Shown here piece by piece: positions 1-6,862 of a DNA stretch of 14,587 nucleotides. How positions within the stretch are numbered: position 1 is the stretch's first letter; each line of letters opens with the position of its first letter. The DNA lies in NCBI GenBank assembly GCA_047605765.1, contig JASGFB010000114.1, forward strand, positions 1-14,587, given 5' to 3'. Below the pieces are notes generated by a model that was not told where the DNA came from, ran no database searches, and worked only from the letters and a program-made list of their open reading frames with translations. The stretch is from JBGVSA01 sp047605765 (GTDB taxonomy: Bacteria; Pseudomonadota; Gammaproteobacteria; Burkholderiales; Rhodocyclaceae). The translations under genes and the position numbers were made by a program.

Positions 1-233
1 AGCATACGGAAAGCCTCAAATCACTCCACGGATATCTGCGAAGAACCTTTTTTTTTGCGCCGGCCGTGGCGGGAGGGTGGCGCCACGTGTCGACCCGGTC
101 GGCCCGTTTTCATGGTGCCGTCATCAGGCAGGCGGTTGGTACACATCAATGTGCTGCCGCATGGCTTGTGACGGCCGGTGTGAGGCTCGTACACTCTTCG
201 TTACTTCCCCTCTCGACATCGAAAGGCTACGAC
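1..233. other. Upstream non-coding region of the ene-reductase gene
   Basis: No convincing gene lies here. A GTG-started reading frame runs through from position 66, but its first 56 codons do not resemble the Old Yellow Enzyme family, so I treat this stretch as leader and promoter. It holds a run of nine T at 48-56 with no obvious stable stem before it, a short palindrome CACAT-CA-ATGTG at 142-153, and a possible promoter at 166-195. The end of the upstream gene is not in the window. Confidence 0.5.
166..195 (+). promoter_or_regulatory. Possible sigma-70 promoter for the ene-reductase
   Basis: TTGTGA at 166-171 and TACACT at 190-195 are separated by 18 bp. Each matches four or more positions of the sigma-70 consensus. 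The -10 box lies about 38 bp before the proposed GTG start at 234. This is a visual match only, and chance matches of this quality are common. Confidence 0.35.
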
Positions 234-1331
234 GTGTCTCATCTATTCAGCCCTTTGACCCTGCGCGCCGTGACGCTGCCCAACCGCATCGCGGTTTCGC
301 CCATGTGCATGTATAGCGCCATCGACGGCATGGCCAACGATTGGCACCTTGTTTACCTCGGCGCGCGTGCCGCTGGCGGCGCCGGCCTGGTCATCTGCGA
401 GGCCACTGCGGTCAGTGCGGAAGGGCGCATCAGCCCGGATGACCTGGGCCTGTGGTCGGATGCCCACGTCGCGCCCCTGGCGCGCGTAGTGGCGTTCTTG
501 CGTGAACAGGGGGCGGTCGCTGGCGTACAACTGGCGCACGCGGGTCGCAAGGCCAGCACCTGGGCACCGAGCAAAGGGCAGGGGGCGGTGTCGCCCGAGC
601 AGGGCGGTTGGTCGGTATGGGGGCCGTCGGCTGTGCCATTTTCCGATAGCTATCCTCATCCACACGCCCTGGACGCGGCAGGCATCCGCGCCGTGATCGA
701 AGATTTCGTCGCGGCGACCCATCGTGCGCGCCAGACCGGCTTCGAACTCGTCGAAGTGCATGCCGCTCATGGTTACCTGCTGCATCAGTTCCTGTCGCCC
801 TTGTCCAATCAGCGCAGTGACGACTATGGCGGCAGTTTCGACAATCGCGTGCGCCTGACCCGTGAGGTGGTGCGTGCCGTGCGCCAGGCCTGGCCGGCGG
901 ATCTTCCCGTGCTGGTGCGCCTGTCGGCCACCGACTGGGCCCAGGAGGGAGGCTGGACGCCCGACGAAACCGTGCGTCTGGCGACCTTGCTGAAGGAGGA
1001 CGGTGCCGATCTCATCGATACCTCGAGCGGCGGCACGCTGGCGCGCGCGGATATTCCGGTGGGGCCGGGTTACCAGACGGAATTCGCGCGCCGCGTTCGC
1101 CGCGAGGCCGGCGTGCCTTCAGGCGCGGTTGGCCTGATCACCGATCCGGCCCAGGCCGATCATGTCATCCGCAGTGGGCAGGCCGATCTCGTGTTGCTCG
1201 CGCGGGAATTGCTGCGCGATCCGTACTGGCCCCTGCATGCGGCGCAGGCGCTCGGGCATGCCGTGTCATGGCCTGCGCAGTACCTGCGCGCTGCACCGTC
1301 GGGCAGTACGGCGCGCAGCGCGCGTTCATGA
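234..1331 (+). CDS. YqjM/NamA-type NAD(P)H:flavin oxidoreductase (Old Yellow Enzyme family)
   Basis: This is an FMN-dependent, probably cytosolic ene-reductase. The family reduces the C=C bond of alpha,beta-unsaturated carbonyl compounds with NAD(P)H; the natural substrate cannot be read from sequence. The 365-residue TIM barrel carries the class signature SPMCMYS at 22-28, with the redox-tuning Cys25 and Tyr27 typical of YqjM-like enzymes. HAGRK is at 102-106, the substrate-binding pair HAAH (His176, His179) is followed by the FLSPLSNQRSDDYGG block, and ARELLRDP at 323-330 belongs to the FMN phosphate site. I chose GTG at 234 because the protein then begins SHLFSPLTL, as family members do, and GAAAGG lies 7 bp upstream. 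The in-frame extension back to 66 has no family resemblance. Its stop codon directly abuts the stop of panC on the opposite strand. Confidence 0.9.
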   Translation: MSHLFSPLTLRAVTLPNRIAVSPMCMYSAIDGMANDWHLVYLGARAAGGAGLVICEATAVSAEGRISPDDLGLWSDAHVAPLARVVAFLREQGAVAGVQLAHAGRKASTWAPSKGQGAVSPEQGGWSVWGPSAVPFSDSYPHPHALDAAGIRAVIEDFVAATHRARQTGFELVEVHAAHGYLLHQFLSPLSNQRSDDYGGSFDNRVRLTREVVRAVRQAWPADLPVLVRLSATDWAQEGGWTPDETVRLATLLKEDGADLIDTSSGGTLARADIPVGPGYQTEFARRVRREAGVPSGAVGLITDPAQADHVIRSGQADLVLLARELLRDPYWPLHAAQALGHAVSWPAQYLRAAPSGSTARSARS

Positions 1332-2159
1332 GGGGCTGACTTCCAGGTTGTCGATGAGACGGGTCTGGCCCAGGCGGGCCGCAGCCAGGACGACCCAGGC
1401 GGCTCCCGTGCTGGGCGATTGCAGATCCGACTGATTGCGGATGGCGACGTAGTCGGGCGCCCAGCCATGCTCGCGCAGTTGCGTCATGGCGCGCGCTTCG
1501 AGTGCGGCAAAGTCATGCTCGCCGCGTCGCAGGGCCTCTACCGTTTCGCGCAAGGTGGCGGACAGGTGTGGCGCCTCGGCGCGTTCCGCGGCTGACAGGT
1601 AACCATTGCGGGAGGACAGTGCCAGGCCGTCGGCAGCGCGTACGGTGTCGCATCCGATGATGTCGATGCCCATGTTCAACTGCGCCACCATATTGCGGAT
1701 CACCATCAGTTGTTGGTAATCCTTTTTGCCGAACAAGGCGGTGGTCGGGCGCACGATGTTGAACAGCTTGCTCACGACCGTGGCTACGCCACGGAAATGC
1801 CCGGGGCGTACGGCGCCTTCCAGGATAGCGTCGTGGGCAGCGTCCGGCTGCACAAAGTAATGCTGCGCGAAGGGGTACAGGGTCTGCTCGTCGGGGGCGA
1901 ACAGATGATCGACCCCGGTTGCCTCCAGGCGGGCGCAATCGGCTTCGAAGGTACGCGGATATTTATCGAAGTCTTCGCCCGGCCCGAATTGCAGCCGATT
2001 CACGAAAATGCTGGTGACCACTTGGTCACCATAGGTGCGAGCTTGCTGCATCAGGCTGATGTGCCCATCGTGCAGGTTGCCCATGGTGGGGGCGAAAGCG
2101 ATGCGTGCCGACCCGGCCAGCGCGGCGCGCAGGCTGTCGATGGAGGTATGGATCTGCAT
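1326..2159 (-). CDS. panC: Pantothenate synthetase (pantoate--beta-alanine ligase)
   Basis: PanC joins pantoate and beta-alanine using ATP, through a pantoyl-adenylate, in cytosolic vitamin B5/CoA synthesis. At 277 residues it has the usual family length. The nucleotidyltransferase motif PTMGNLHDGH is at 24-33, with the HxxH-type histidines 30 and 33. IFVNRLQFGPGEDFDKYPRT, FGKKDYQQL and the KMSKS-equivalent loop LALSSRNGYLS follow, and it ends in ARLGQTRLIDNLEV. I chose ATG at 2159-2157 by homology (MQIHTSIDSLR); no clear Shine-Dalgarno precedes it, and a TTG-started extension to 2219 looks non-conserved. panB, often adjacent in other bacteria, is not next to it. Its last six bases overlap the end of the facing ene-reductase gene. 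Confidence 0.96.
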   Translation of the reverse strand: MQIHTSIDSLRAALAGSARIAFAPTMGNLHDGHISLMQQARTYGDQVVTSIFVNRLQFGPGEDFDKYPRTFEADCARLEATGVDHLFAPDEQTLYPFAQHYFVQPDAAHDAILEGAVRPGHFRGVATVVSKLFNIVRPTTALFGKKDYQQLMVIRNMVAQLNMGIDIIGCDTVRAADGLALSSRNGYLSAAERAEAPHLSATLRETVEALRRGEHDFAALEARAMTQLREHGWAPDYVAIRNQSDLQSPSTGAAWVVLAAARLGQTRLIDNLEVSPS

Positions 2160-2421
2160 GGGAAAAGGGGGAGTGCGGACCAAAGGGGCGAGCATGCCCC
2201 AATGACGCGCCCCGTGCAAACCGTAGCGCGACGGTGCGGGATCATGCCGATTTCATAAGATGAAGGAGCCGTCTACATTGCAGTGACGTTTCGCCCACGT
2301 GTGTGTCAGTCTTGTGCCATCGCACTTTGCGTGGAGCGATGTGCGTCTAGGATTGCCGGAGACGTCGCGATGCGACATTTCACCACCCGCGCGCTGCGTG
2401 CGCGCCCGATGCGGAGGTCCC
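2160..2421. other. Divergent spacer between panC and ppk2
   Basis: This 262-bp region must carry the promoters of both flanking genes. I see no conserved coding sequence. An in-frame GTG-started extension of ppk2 to 2299 and a 66-codon reading frame on the - strand (2253-2453) lack recognisable features. No strong -35/-10 pair stands out on either strand; TTTGCG (2326-2331) with TAGGAT (2348-2353) is a weak candidate for ppk2. Confidence 0.5.
2413..2417 (+). promoter_or_regulatory. Ribosome binding site that sets the ppk2 start
   Basis: GGAGG lies 4 bp before the ATG at 2422. The spacing is short, but the match to the anti-Shine-Dalgarno is full, and it favours this start over the longer in-frame GTG at 2299. 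Confidence 0.75.
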
Positions 2422-3315
2422 ATGGCAAAGAAAGCCGACATCAAGAAAGTCATTGCTCCTTACAAGGTCACGCAGGGCGACAAGTTCCGTCTGTCCTCCA
2501 TCGACCCGTCCGACACCGGCGGTTTGCATGCCGACAAGGAAGAATCCAGCCGTCTGTTGCAGCTTGGCGTCGGCCGCCTCGACGAACTTCAGCAGAAGCT
2601 CTATGCGCAAGACCGCTGGTCAGTGCTGTTGATCTTTCAGGCGATGGATGCCGCCGGCAAGGACGGCACAATCCGTCACGTCATGTCGGGCATCAATCCC
2701 CAGGGGTGCCAGGTTCATTCCTTCAAGGGGCCGTCCACCGAAGAACTCGACCACGACTTCATGTGGCGCTGCATGAAGGCCCTGCCTGAGCGCGGGCGCA
2801 TCGGCATCTTCAATCGTTCGTACTATGAAGAAACCCTGGTGGCGCGCGTGCACCCCGAAATCCTCAGGTCGCAACGCATGCCCGAGGAACTGGTGGGCAA
2901 GAAGATCTGGCAGGAGCGCTTCGAAGACATCAACAGCATCGAACGCTACCTGGCGCGCAACGGTACGCTGGTCCTCAAGTTCTTCCTGCATGTGTCGCCC
3001 GAAGAGCAGAAGCGCCGCTTCCTTGAACGGCTCGACACACCGAGCAAGCACTGGAAGTTTTCGGCTTCTGATATTCGCGAACGTGCGCATTGGAACGAAT
3101 ACATGAAGGCCTACCAGGACACCATCCGTCATACCAGCAGCCCTCATGCGCCGTGGTTCGTGGTGCCGGCCGACAACAAATGGTTTACGCGCCTGATCGT
3201 TGCCGGCGCCATCATCGACGCTCTGGAAGGGCTGGGGTTGGCCTACCCCAAGGTCGGCAAGGCACAGATGGCTGAACTGGCTGCGGCACGCGAGCAATTG
3301 GTCGGCGAGAAATGA
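2422..3315 (+). CDS. PPK2-family polyphosphate:nucleotide phosphotransferase
   Basis: PPK2 enzymes move phosphate between inorganic polyphosphate and nucleotides in the cytosol. This 297-residue, one-domain protein most resembles the class III-like branch, whose members can phosphorylate AMP and ADP from polyphosphate. The Walker A region QAMDAAGKDG is at 73-82 (Lys80), followed by the characteristic SGINPQGCQVHSFK and ELDHDFMWR. The Walker B region RIGIFNRSYYEE is at 126-137, and the lid region with FLERLDTPSKHWKF follows at about 200-213. The C-terminal APWFVVPADNKWFTRL block is typical. The start is set by GGAGG just before ATG 2422. It stands alone between panC (divergent) and the lysE-like gene (convergent). 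The AMP/ADP class is inferred by resemblance to remembered sequences, not tested. Confidence 0.93.
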   Translation: MAKKADIKKVIAPYKVTQGDKFRLSSIDPSDTGGLHADKEESSRLLQLGVGRLDELQQKLYAQDRWSVLLIFQAMDAAGKDGTIRHVMSGINPQGCQVHSFKGPSTEELDHDFMWRCMKALPERGRIGIFNRSYYEETLVARVHPEILRSQRMPEELVGKKIWQERFEDINSIERYLARNGTLVLKFFLHVSPEEQKRRFLERLDTPSKHWKFSASDIRERAHWNEYMKAYQDTIRHTSSPHAPWFVVPADNKWFTRLIVAGAIIDALEGLGLAYPKVGKAQMAELAAAREQLVGEK

Positions 3316-3321
3316 CCGCCG

Positions 3322-3353
3322 CGCGTGGCCTGCGGTACGCCGTGGGCCACGTG
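3322..3353. terminator. Possible bidirectional hairpin between ppk2 and the LysE-type gene
   Basis: An inverted repeat with arms 3322-3330 and 3345-3353 (nine pairs, one G-T wobble) encloses a 14-nt loop that can itself form GCG/CGC. It starts seven bases after the ppk2 stop, in the convergent gap. No T run follows on either strand, so intrinsic termination is uncertain. Confidence 0.4.
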
Positions 3354-3389
3354 CAACGGCGATGGCTTGGGGCTGCCGCCGAGGCGGTC

Positions 3390-4031
3390 TTAGCGCGTGT
3401 TGTGGGGCAGTTCGCCCAGCGCCAGGCGAATACCCAGACCGATGAAGAGCAGGGCGCTGGCGCGATCCGCCCACAGGGCGGCACGCTCGTGACGCGACAG
3501 CCAGGTACCGATACGGGCCGCGCCGACGGCGATGACACAGAAGACGATGGCCGAGCTGGCCGCGATGATGAGCCCCAGCACGATGATCTGCGCCGCGCCC
3601 GGCCAGCCCTCGGGGCGCACGAACTGCGGCAGCAGGGCCAGGAAAAACAACGCTACCTTGGGGTTGATGGCGTTGGCGATCAGCCCGCGTCGGAATTGCA
3701 CCCCGAACGATGTGCGGGCGCCACTATCGGCCGCCTGCAACTGCATGCCGGAACTGCGCAGGGCACGCACGCCCAGCCAGAACAGGTAAGCGGCGCCGGC
3801 GTATTGCAGGACGCGGAAGGCCGTGGGCGAGGCGGCGATCAAGGCCGACACGCCCACCGCAGCCAGCACGGTGTGATTCAGACAGCCGGCGGCGCAGCCG
3901 AGGCCGAAGCCGACGCTGGCCGTACGTCCGTTGGAGATCCCCAAGGCCAGCACGGCCAGATTGTCCGGGCCCGGCAGCATGGCCAGCATGAAGGCCATGG
4001 GCACGAACAGCGCGAGTTGTTGAAAGCTCAT
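3390..4031 (-). CDS. LysE/RhtB-family amino acid exporter-type membrane protein
   Basis: This inner-membrane protein belongs to the LysE/RhtB exporter superfamily, whose members export amino acids or related small molecules. The substrate is not readable from sequence. It has 213 residues, the normal length, with about six hydrophobic segments. The family signature PGPDNLAVLALGISNG is at 21-36, followed by the glycine-rich GFGLGCAAG. The FRRGLIANAINPKVALFFLALLPQF region contains the conserved NPK and the following helix. The ATG at 4031-4029 is five bases past the bamD stop, so the two are almost certainly cotranscribed, and the start site lies against the end of bamD. The upstream Shine-Dalgarno is weak. 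The pairing with bamD has no obvious functional logic. Confidence 0.9.
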   Translation of the reverse strand: MSFQQLALFVPMAFMLAMLPGPDNLAVLALGISNGRTASVGFGLGCAAGCLNHTVLAAVGVSALIAASPTAFRVLQYAGAAYLFWLGVRALRSSGMQLQAADSGARTSFGVQFRRGLIANAINPKVALFFLALLPQFVRPEGWPGAAQIIVLGLIIAASSAIVFCVIAVGAARIGTWLSRHERAALWADRASALLFIGLGIRLALGELPHNTR

Positions 4032-4036
4032 GCCGC

Positions 4037-4798
4037 TTACTTCGCGGCGGCGAGGTACTGGCTGTTCGGGTAGTTCTGGCGAAGGACCCGCTCGGTATCG
4101 TTCTTCAGCGCCGTCAGTCCCAGTTGGTCATAGGCCTTGACCATGATCCCGAGGGCTTCTTCCACTGCATCCGAATCTGGGAACTGGCGCAGTACGACCT
4201 GGGCGCGATTCGCTGCCGCCAGGGGCGCGCGGCGGGCGGCATAGTAGCGGGCCACGTGCAGTTCGTTGTTGGCCAGCGCCTCGACCAGCTTGTGCATACG
4301 GTCGGTGGCGTCCGGCGTGTAACGGCTGCTCGGATAACGCGTGACCAGATCCTTGAAGGTATCGAAGGCGTCACGCGTGGCCAGTGGATCGCGATCGGCC
4401 AGATCCATGGTGACCAGATAGGTCATCCAGCTGTCGTCGGTGTTGTAATACGCCAAACCCTTCAGGTAGATGGCGTAGTCGACGCTGGGGTGGTTCGGAT
4501 GCGCCTTGATGAAACGGTCGGCGGCGGACACCGTGGAGGGCACATCGCGCAGCTTGTAATACGAATAGGCCACGTCCAGTTCGGCCTGCTGCGCATAGTT
4601 GCCATAGGGGAAACGGGCTTGCAGGCGCTCGTATTGCTTGATGGCCTGTTCGTACGACCCCGAATCCATCAGTTCCTTGGCTTCGGAATAGAGCTGTTGC
4701 GGCGTCGCGTTCGGATCGTCCTTGGGCTCGTTCGAGCCGCAGGCCGCGAGGCACAGAGCGAAAACTACCGGTAAACTGCGTCTGGTGAGCTTAAACAT
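4037..4798 (-). CDS. bamD: Outer membrane protein assembly factor BamD (lipoprotein)
   Basis: BamD is the essential lipoprotein of the BAM complex. It sits on the periplasmic face of the outer membrane and works with BamA to insert beta-barrel proteins. The 253-residue protein begins with a lipoprotein signal peptide: MFKLTRR, a hydrophobic stretch, then the lipobox LAAC with lipidated Cys20. The rest is helical TPR-like repeats, including QLYSEAKELMDSGSYEQAI, YERLQARFPYGNYAQQA and AADRFIKAHPNHPSVDYAIYLKGL, a BamD hallmark. Length fits the family. The start is ATG at 4798-4796; a consensus-like -10 on this strand (4828-4833) lies 30 bp upstream, implying a short leader. The gene downstream is the LysE-type exporter; the divergent neighbour is rluD, an arrangement found in other proteobacteria too. 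Confidence 0.96.
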   Translation of the reverse strand: MFKLTRRSLPVVFALCLAACGSNEPKDDPNATPQQLYSEAKELMDSGSYEQAIKQYERLQARFPYGNYAQQAELDVAYSYYKLRDVPSTVSAADRFIKAHPNHPSVDYAIYLKGLAYYNTDDSWMTYLVTMDLADRDPLATRDAFDTFKDLVTRYPSSRYTPDATDRMHKLVEALANNELHVARYYAARRAPLAAANRAQVVLRQFPDSDAVEEALGIMVKAYDQLGLTALKNDTERVLRQNYPNSQYLAAAK

Positions 4799-5780
4799 TC
4801 CAACACCGCAAAAAAGTGATCCCGCCGATTATAACGAATCGGCGCCCCAGGGCTTGCACCGTCTCGCTGTTCCGCTCGATCTCGGCGGACTGCGACTGGA
4901 TGCCGGCCTGGCGCGTCTCATGCCTGCGCACTCGCGCAGCCGCCTGCAGACCTGGATCCGTGAAGGGCGCGTGAGCCGTGATGGCGCCGTGCTGACCGAT
5001 ACCCGCGCCAAGCTGCTGGGGGGCGAAATTCTCGAAATCGCCCCCGGCGCAACACCGCAGACGCAGGCTGCCACGCCCGAAGACATCCCGCTCGAAGCCG
5101 TTTTCGAAGATGAGCACATCCTGGTCATCAACAAACCGGCCGGGTTGGTCGTGCATCCAGGCAGCGGCAATTGGAGCGGCACGCTGCTCAATGCCCTGCT
5201 GGCGCACGACGAAGAAATGTCCGAGCTGCCCCGCGCCGGCATCGTACATCGGCTGGACAAGGATACCTCCGGCCTGATGGTGGTTGCCAAGACGCTCGAA
5301 GCGCAGACCGACCTCGTGCGTCAGTTGCAGGCGCGTACGGTCAAGCGCGAGTACCGTGCCGTGGTGATCGGCCTGCCGCCCATGTCGGGGACGGTCGATG
5401 CCCCCATTGGCCGCCACCCTACGCAGCGCACCAAGATGGCCGTGGTCGGCGCCGGCAAACCGGCCGTCACGCATTTTCGCCAGTTGCGCCCCTTCGTGGG
5501 GGCCGCCCTGGTCGAGTGTGCGCTGGAGACCGGCCGTACGCATCAGATCCGTGTCCATATGGCGCATATCGGGCATCCGCTGATCGGTGATCCGGTCTAT
5601 GCCGTACGCCGGCGTCCGCCAGCCGCGGCGGCGGATTTCGCGCGTCAGGCGCTGCACGCCTACCGGCTCGGCCTACTGCATCCGGCGACTGGCAAGGCGC
5701 TGGCCTGGGAAGCACCGATGCCTGCCGACATGCTGGCCTTGATCGAGGCCCTGGCCTCGGGCGAAGCGCCCCATCCATGA
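4785..5780 (+). CDS. rluD: 23S rRNA pseudouridine synthase RluD
   Basis: RluD isomerises uridines in helix 69 of 23S rRNA (1911, 1915 and 1917 in E. coli numbering). The protein has an N-terminal S4 RNA-binding domain (LRLDAGLARLMPAHSRSRLQ) and the RsuA/RluA catalytic domain. The catalytic motif HRLDKDTSGLMVVAK has its nucleophilic Asp at about residue 158 counted from the GTG, and GRTHQIRVHMAHIGHPLIGDPVY follows. No ATG is available at the 5' end. GTG at 4785 (331 residues) is my choice because the following residues look coding (KSDPADYNESAPQG). It overlaps the bamD start codon on the other strand by 14 bp. TTG at 4854 would give an N-terminus closer to E. coli length and would leave the divergent promoter region free. 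Neither has a good Shine-Dalgarno. The last four bases overlap pgeF (ATGA). Confidence 0.92.
   Translation: MSLNIPTPQKSDPADYNESAPQGLHRLAVPLDLGGLRLDAGLARLMPAHSRSRLQTWIREGRVSRDGAVLTDTRAKLLGGEILEIAPGATPQTQAATPEDIPLEAVFEDEHILVINKPAGLVVHPGSGNWSGTLLNALLAHDEEMSELPRAGIVHRLDKDTSGLMVVAKTLEAQTDLVRQLQARTVKREYRAVVIGLPPMSGTVDAPIGRHPTQRTKMAVVGAGKPAVTHFRQLRPFVGAALVECALETGRTHQIRVHMAHIGHPLIGDPVYAVRRRPPAAAADFARQALHAYRLGLLHPATGKALAWEAPMPADMLALIEALASGEAPHP
4828..4833 (-). promoter_or_regulatory. Probable -10 box for bamD
   Basis: The - strand reads TATAAT here, 30 bp before the bamD ATG. On the + strand the overlapping TATAAC (4830-4835) could serve rluD if translation begins at TTG 4854. I see no good -35 box at 16-18 bp for either direction. 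Confidence 0.45.
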
Positions 5781-6520
5781 ACGCGGCGGCGCCGGTGTTC
5801 CTGCCGCTGGATTGGCCCCTGCCCGCCGGGGTGCATGCCCGGGTCACCACGCGGCAAGGGGGGCACAGCGCCGCGCCCTATGACAGCCTCAATCTGGGGA
5901 CGCATGTGGGCGATGACGCGCAGGCGGTACACGCCAATCGCCAGTCGCTTCGTGCGCACTTGCCGGCGGAGCCGGCCTGGCTCAACCAGGTGCACGGCGT
6001 GGCCGTGGCGGATGCCGCCCAGGTGGGCGCCCCGATCGACGCCGATGCCGCCGTGGCCCACGCGGCCGGTATCGTGTGCGCCGTCATGACGGCCGATTGC
6101 CTGCCGGTATTGCTGGCCCGGCGTGACGGCCAGGTGGTGGCGGCGGCCCATGCCGGTTGGCGTAGCCTGGTGGGAGGCGTCCTCGAAGCGACCGTTGCGC
6201 GCATGGGGGGGGCGGGCGAGGCGCTGACAGCCTATCTGGGGCCGGCCATCGGCCCGGATCGGTTTGAAGTCGGGCCCGAGGTGCGCGACGCCTTCATGCG
6301 TCATGACGCAGTTGCCGCAAAGGCTTTCCGTGCCGGCCAGGGCGATCGCTGGCTGGCCGATATCTATCTGCTGGCGCGCCAGCGCCTGCATGCCATGGGC
6401 ATTGCGCCCGATGCAATATATGGCGGACATCTGTGCACCGTCACAGACAGCTCACGTTTTTTCTCTTATCGTCGCGATGGCAAGACCGGCCGCATGGCCG
6501 CGCTGATCTGGCGCGTCTGA
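5777..6520 (+). CDS. pgeF: Peptidoglycan editing factor PgeF (YfiH/LACC1-type multicopper-fold protein)
   Basis: This family was first called laccase domain or DUF152. E. coli YfiH (PgeF) is reported to keep wrong residues such as L-Ser out of the peptidoglycan stem, and related proteins act as purine nucleoside phosphorylases/deaminases. The 247-residue protein has the full metal/active-site set: QVHG with His73, TADCLP with Cys108, and AHAGWR with His125. The DSLNLGTHVGDD and YLGPAIGP blocks and the C-terminal GGHLCTVTD...FFSYRRDGKTGRMAALIW are all typical. The ATG at 5777 overlaps the rluD stop (ATGA), so translation is probably coupled; rluD-pgeF linkage is also seen in E. coli. Which biochemical activity dominates here cannot be told from sequence. 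Confidence 0.93.
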   Translation: MNAAAPVFLPLDWPLPAGVHARVTTRQGGHSAAPYDSLNLGTHVGDDAQAVHANRQSLRAHLPAEPAWLNQVHGVAVADAAQVGAPIDADAAVAHAAGIVCAVMTADCLPVLLARRDGQVVAAAHAGWRSLVGGVLEATVARMGGAGEALTAYLGPAIGPDRFEVGPEVRDAFMRHDAVAAKAFRAGQGDRWLADIYLLARQRLHAMGIAPDAIYGGHLCTVTDSSRFFSYRRDGKTGRMAALIWRV

Positions 6521-6528
6521 ACGCGGTT

Positions 6529-6729
6529 TCAGTCCGGCGCATCGTCCTTGCGGGCAGTGTGTTCGGGGTGGTGAAACCCCTTGGTGGGGCGGCGTGCGAA
6601 GAGGTATAGCATCAGCCCGATCGGGATCAGCCCCCAAAAAATGAATCGAAAGACGCCGGCGACCACGCTGTCGGCGCCAATGCTGATCATGACCGCCACG
6701 AACAGCCATCCCATGATGACGATGTGCAT
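6529..6729 (-). CDS. Small predicted inner-membrane protein, unknown function
   Basis: This 66-residue reading frame begins MHIVIMGWLFVAVMIS, with one hydrophobic segment at about 4-17 and a second, FIFWGLIPIGLMLYLFA, at about 29-45. It ends in a polar, charged tail (KGFHHPEHTARKDDAPD). Two membrane helices with a positively charged RRPTK after the second one, plus the tight fit between neighbours, suggest a real gene: it ends 8 bp from pgeF (convergent) and starts 133 bp from phaC (divergent). There is no strong Shine-Dalgarno at normal spacing; a GGGAG lies further upstream. I do not recognise a characterised family, so no function is proposed. Confidence 0.62.
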   Translation of the reverse strand: MHIVIMGWLFVAVMISIGADSVVAGVFRFIFWGLIPIGLMLYLFARRPTKGFHHPEHTARKDDAPD

Positions 6730-6754
6730 GCTGAAAACCCGCTCCCGATGTGCC

Positions 6755-6783
6755 TTGACGCTCTAATGTTGCGATGCAAAAAT
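6755..6783 (+). promoter_or_regulatory. Possible sigma-70 promoter for the pha cluster
   Basis: TTGACG at 6755-6760 and AAAAAT at 6778-6783 are separated by 17 bp, about 80 bp before the phaC ATG. The -35 is good and the -10 is mediocre (four of six). The -10 overlaps GCAAAAAT (6776-6783), which loosely resembles A-rich GCA motifs I recall for PhaR operators in Cupriavidus. Confidence 0.35.
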
Positions 6784-6862
6784 CGACGCGAAGTCTCGAG
6801 CGCCGTCCCATTCATCACATGGCCGCCCCGCGCGTGCCATTCATGCCAAGGATTCTGACGCA

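Noticed and set aside
48..56. Run of nine T as an intrinsic terminator of an upstream gene
   Set aside because: No convincing stem precedes it in the visible sequence, and the upstream gene is out of view.
2299..2421. N-terminal extension of PPK2 from GTG 2299
   Set aside because: It is unlike PPK2 N-termini, and the GGAGG next to ATG 2422 marks the real start.
3312..4073. A 253-codon + strand frame opposite the LysE-type gene
   Set aside because: The translation is Gln/Gly/Arg/His-rich with no hydrophobic core, whereas the - strand encodes a clear LysE-family protein.
4124..4774. A 216-codon + strand frame opposite bamD
   Set aside because: bamD on the other strand has a lipobox and TPR-like repeats; this frame has no family resemblance.
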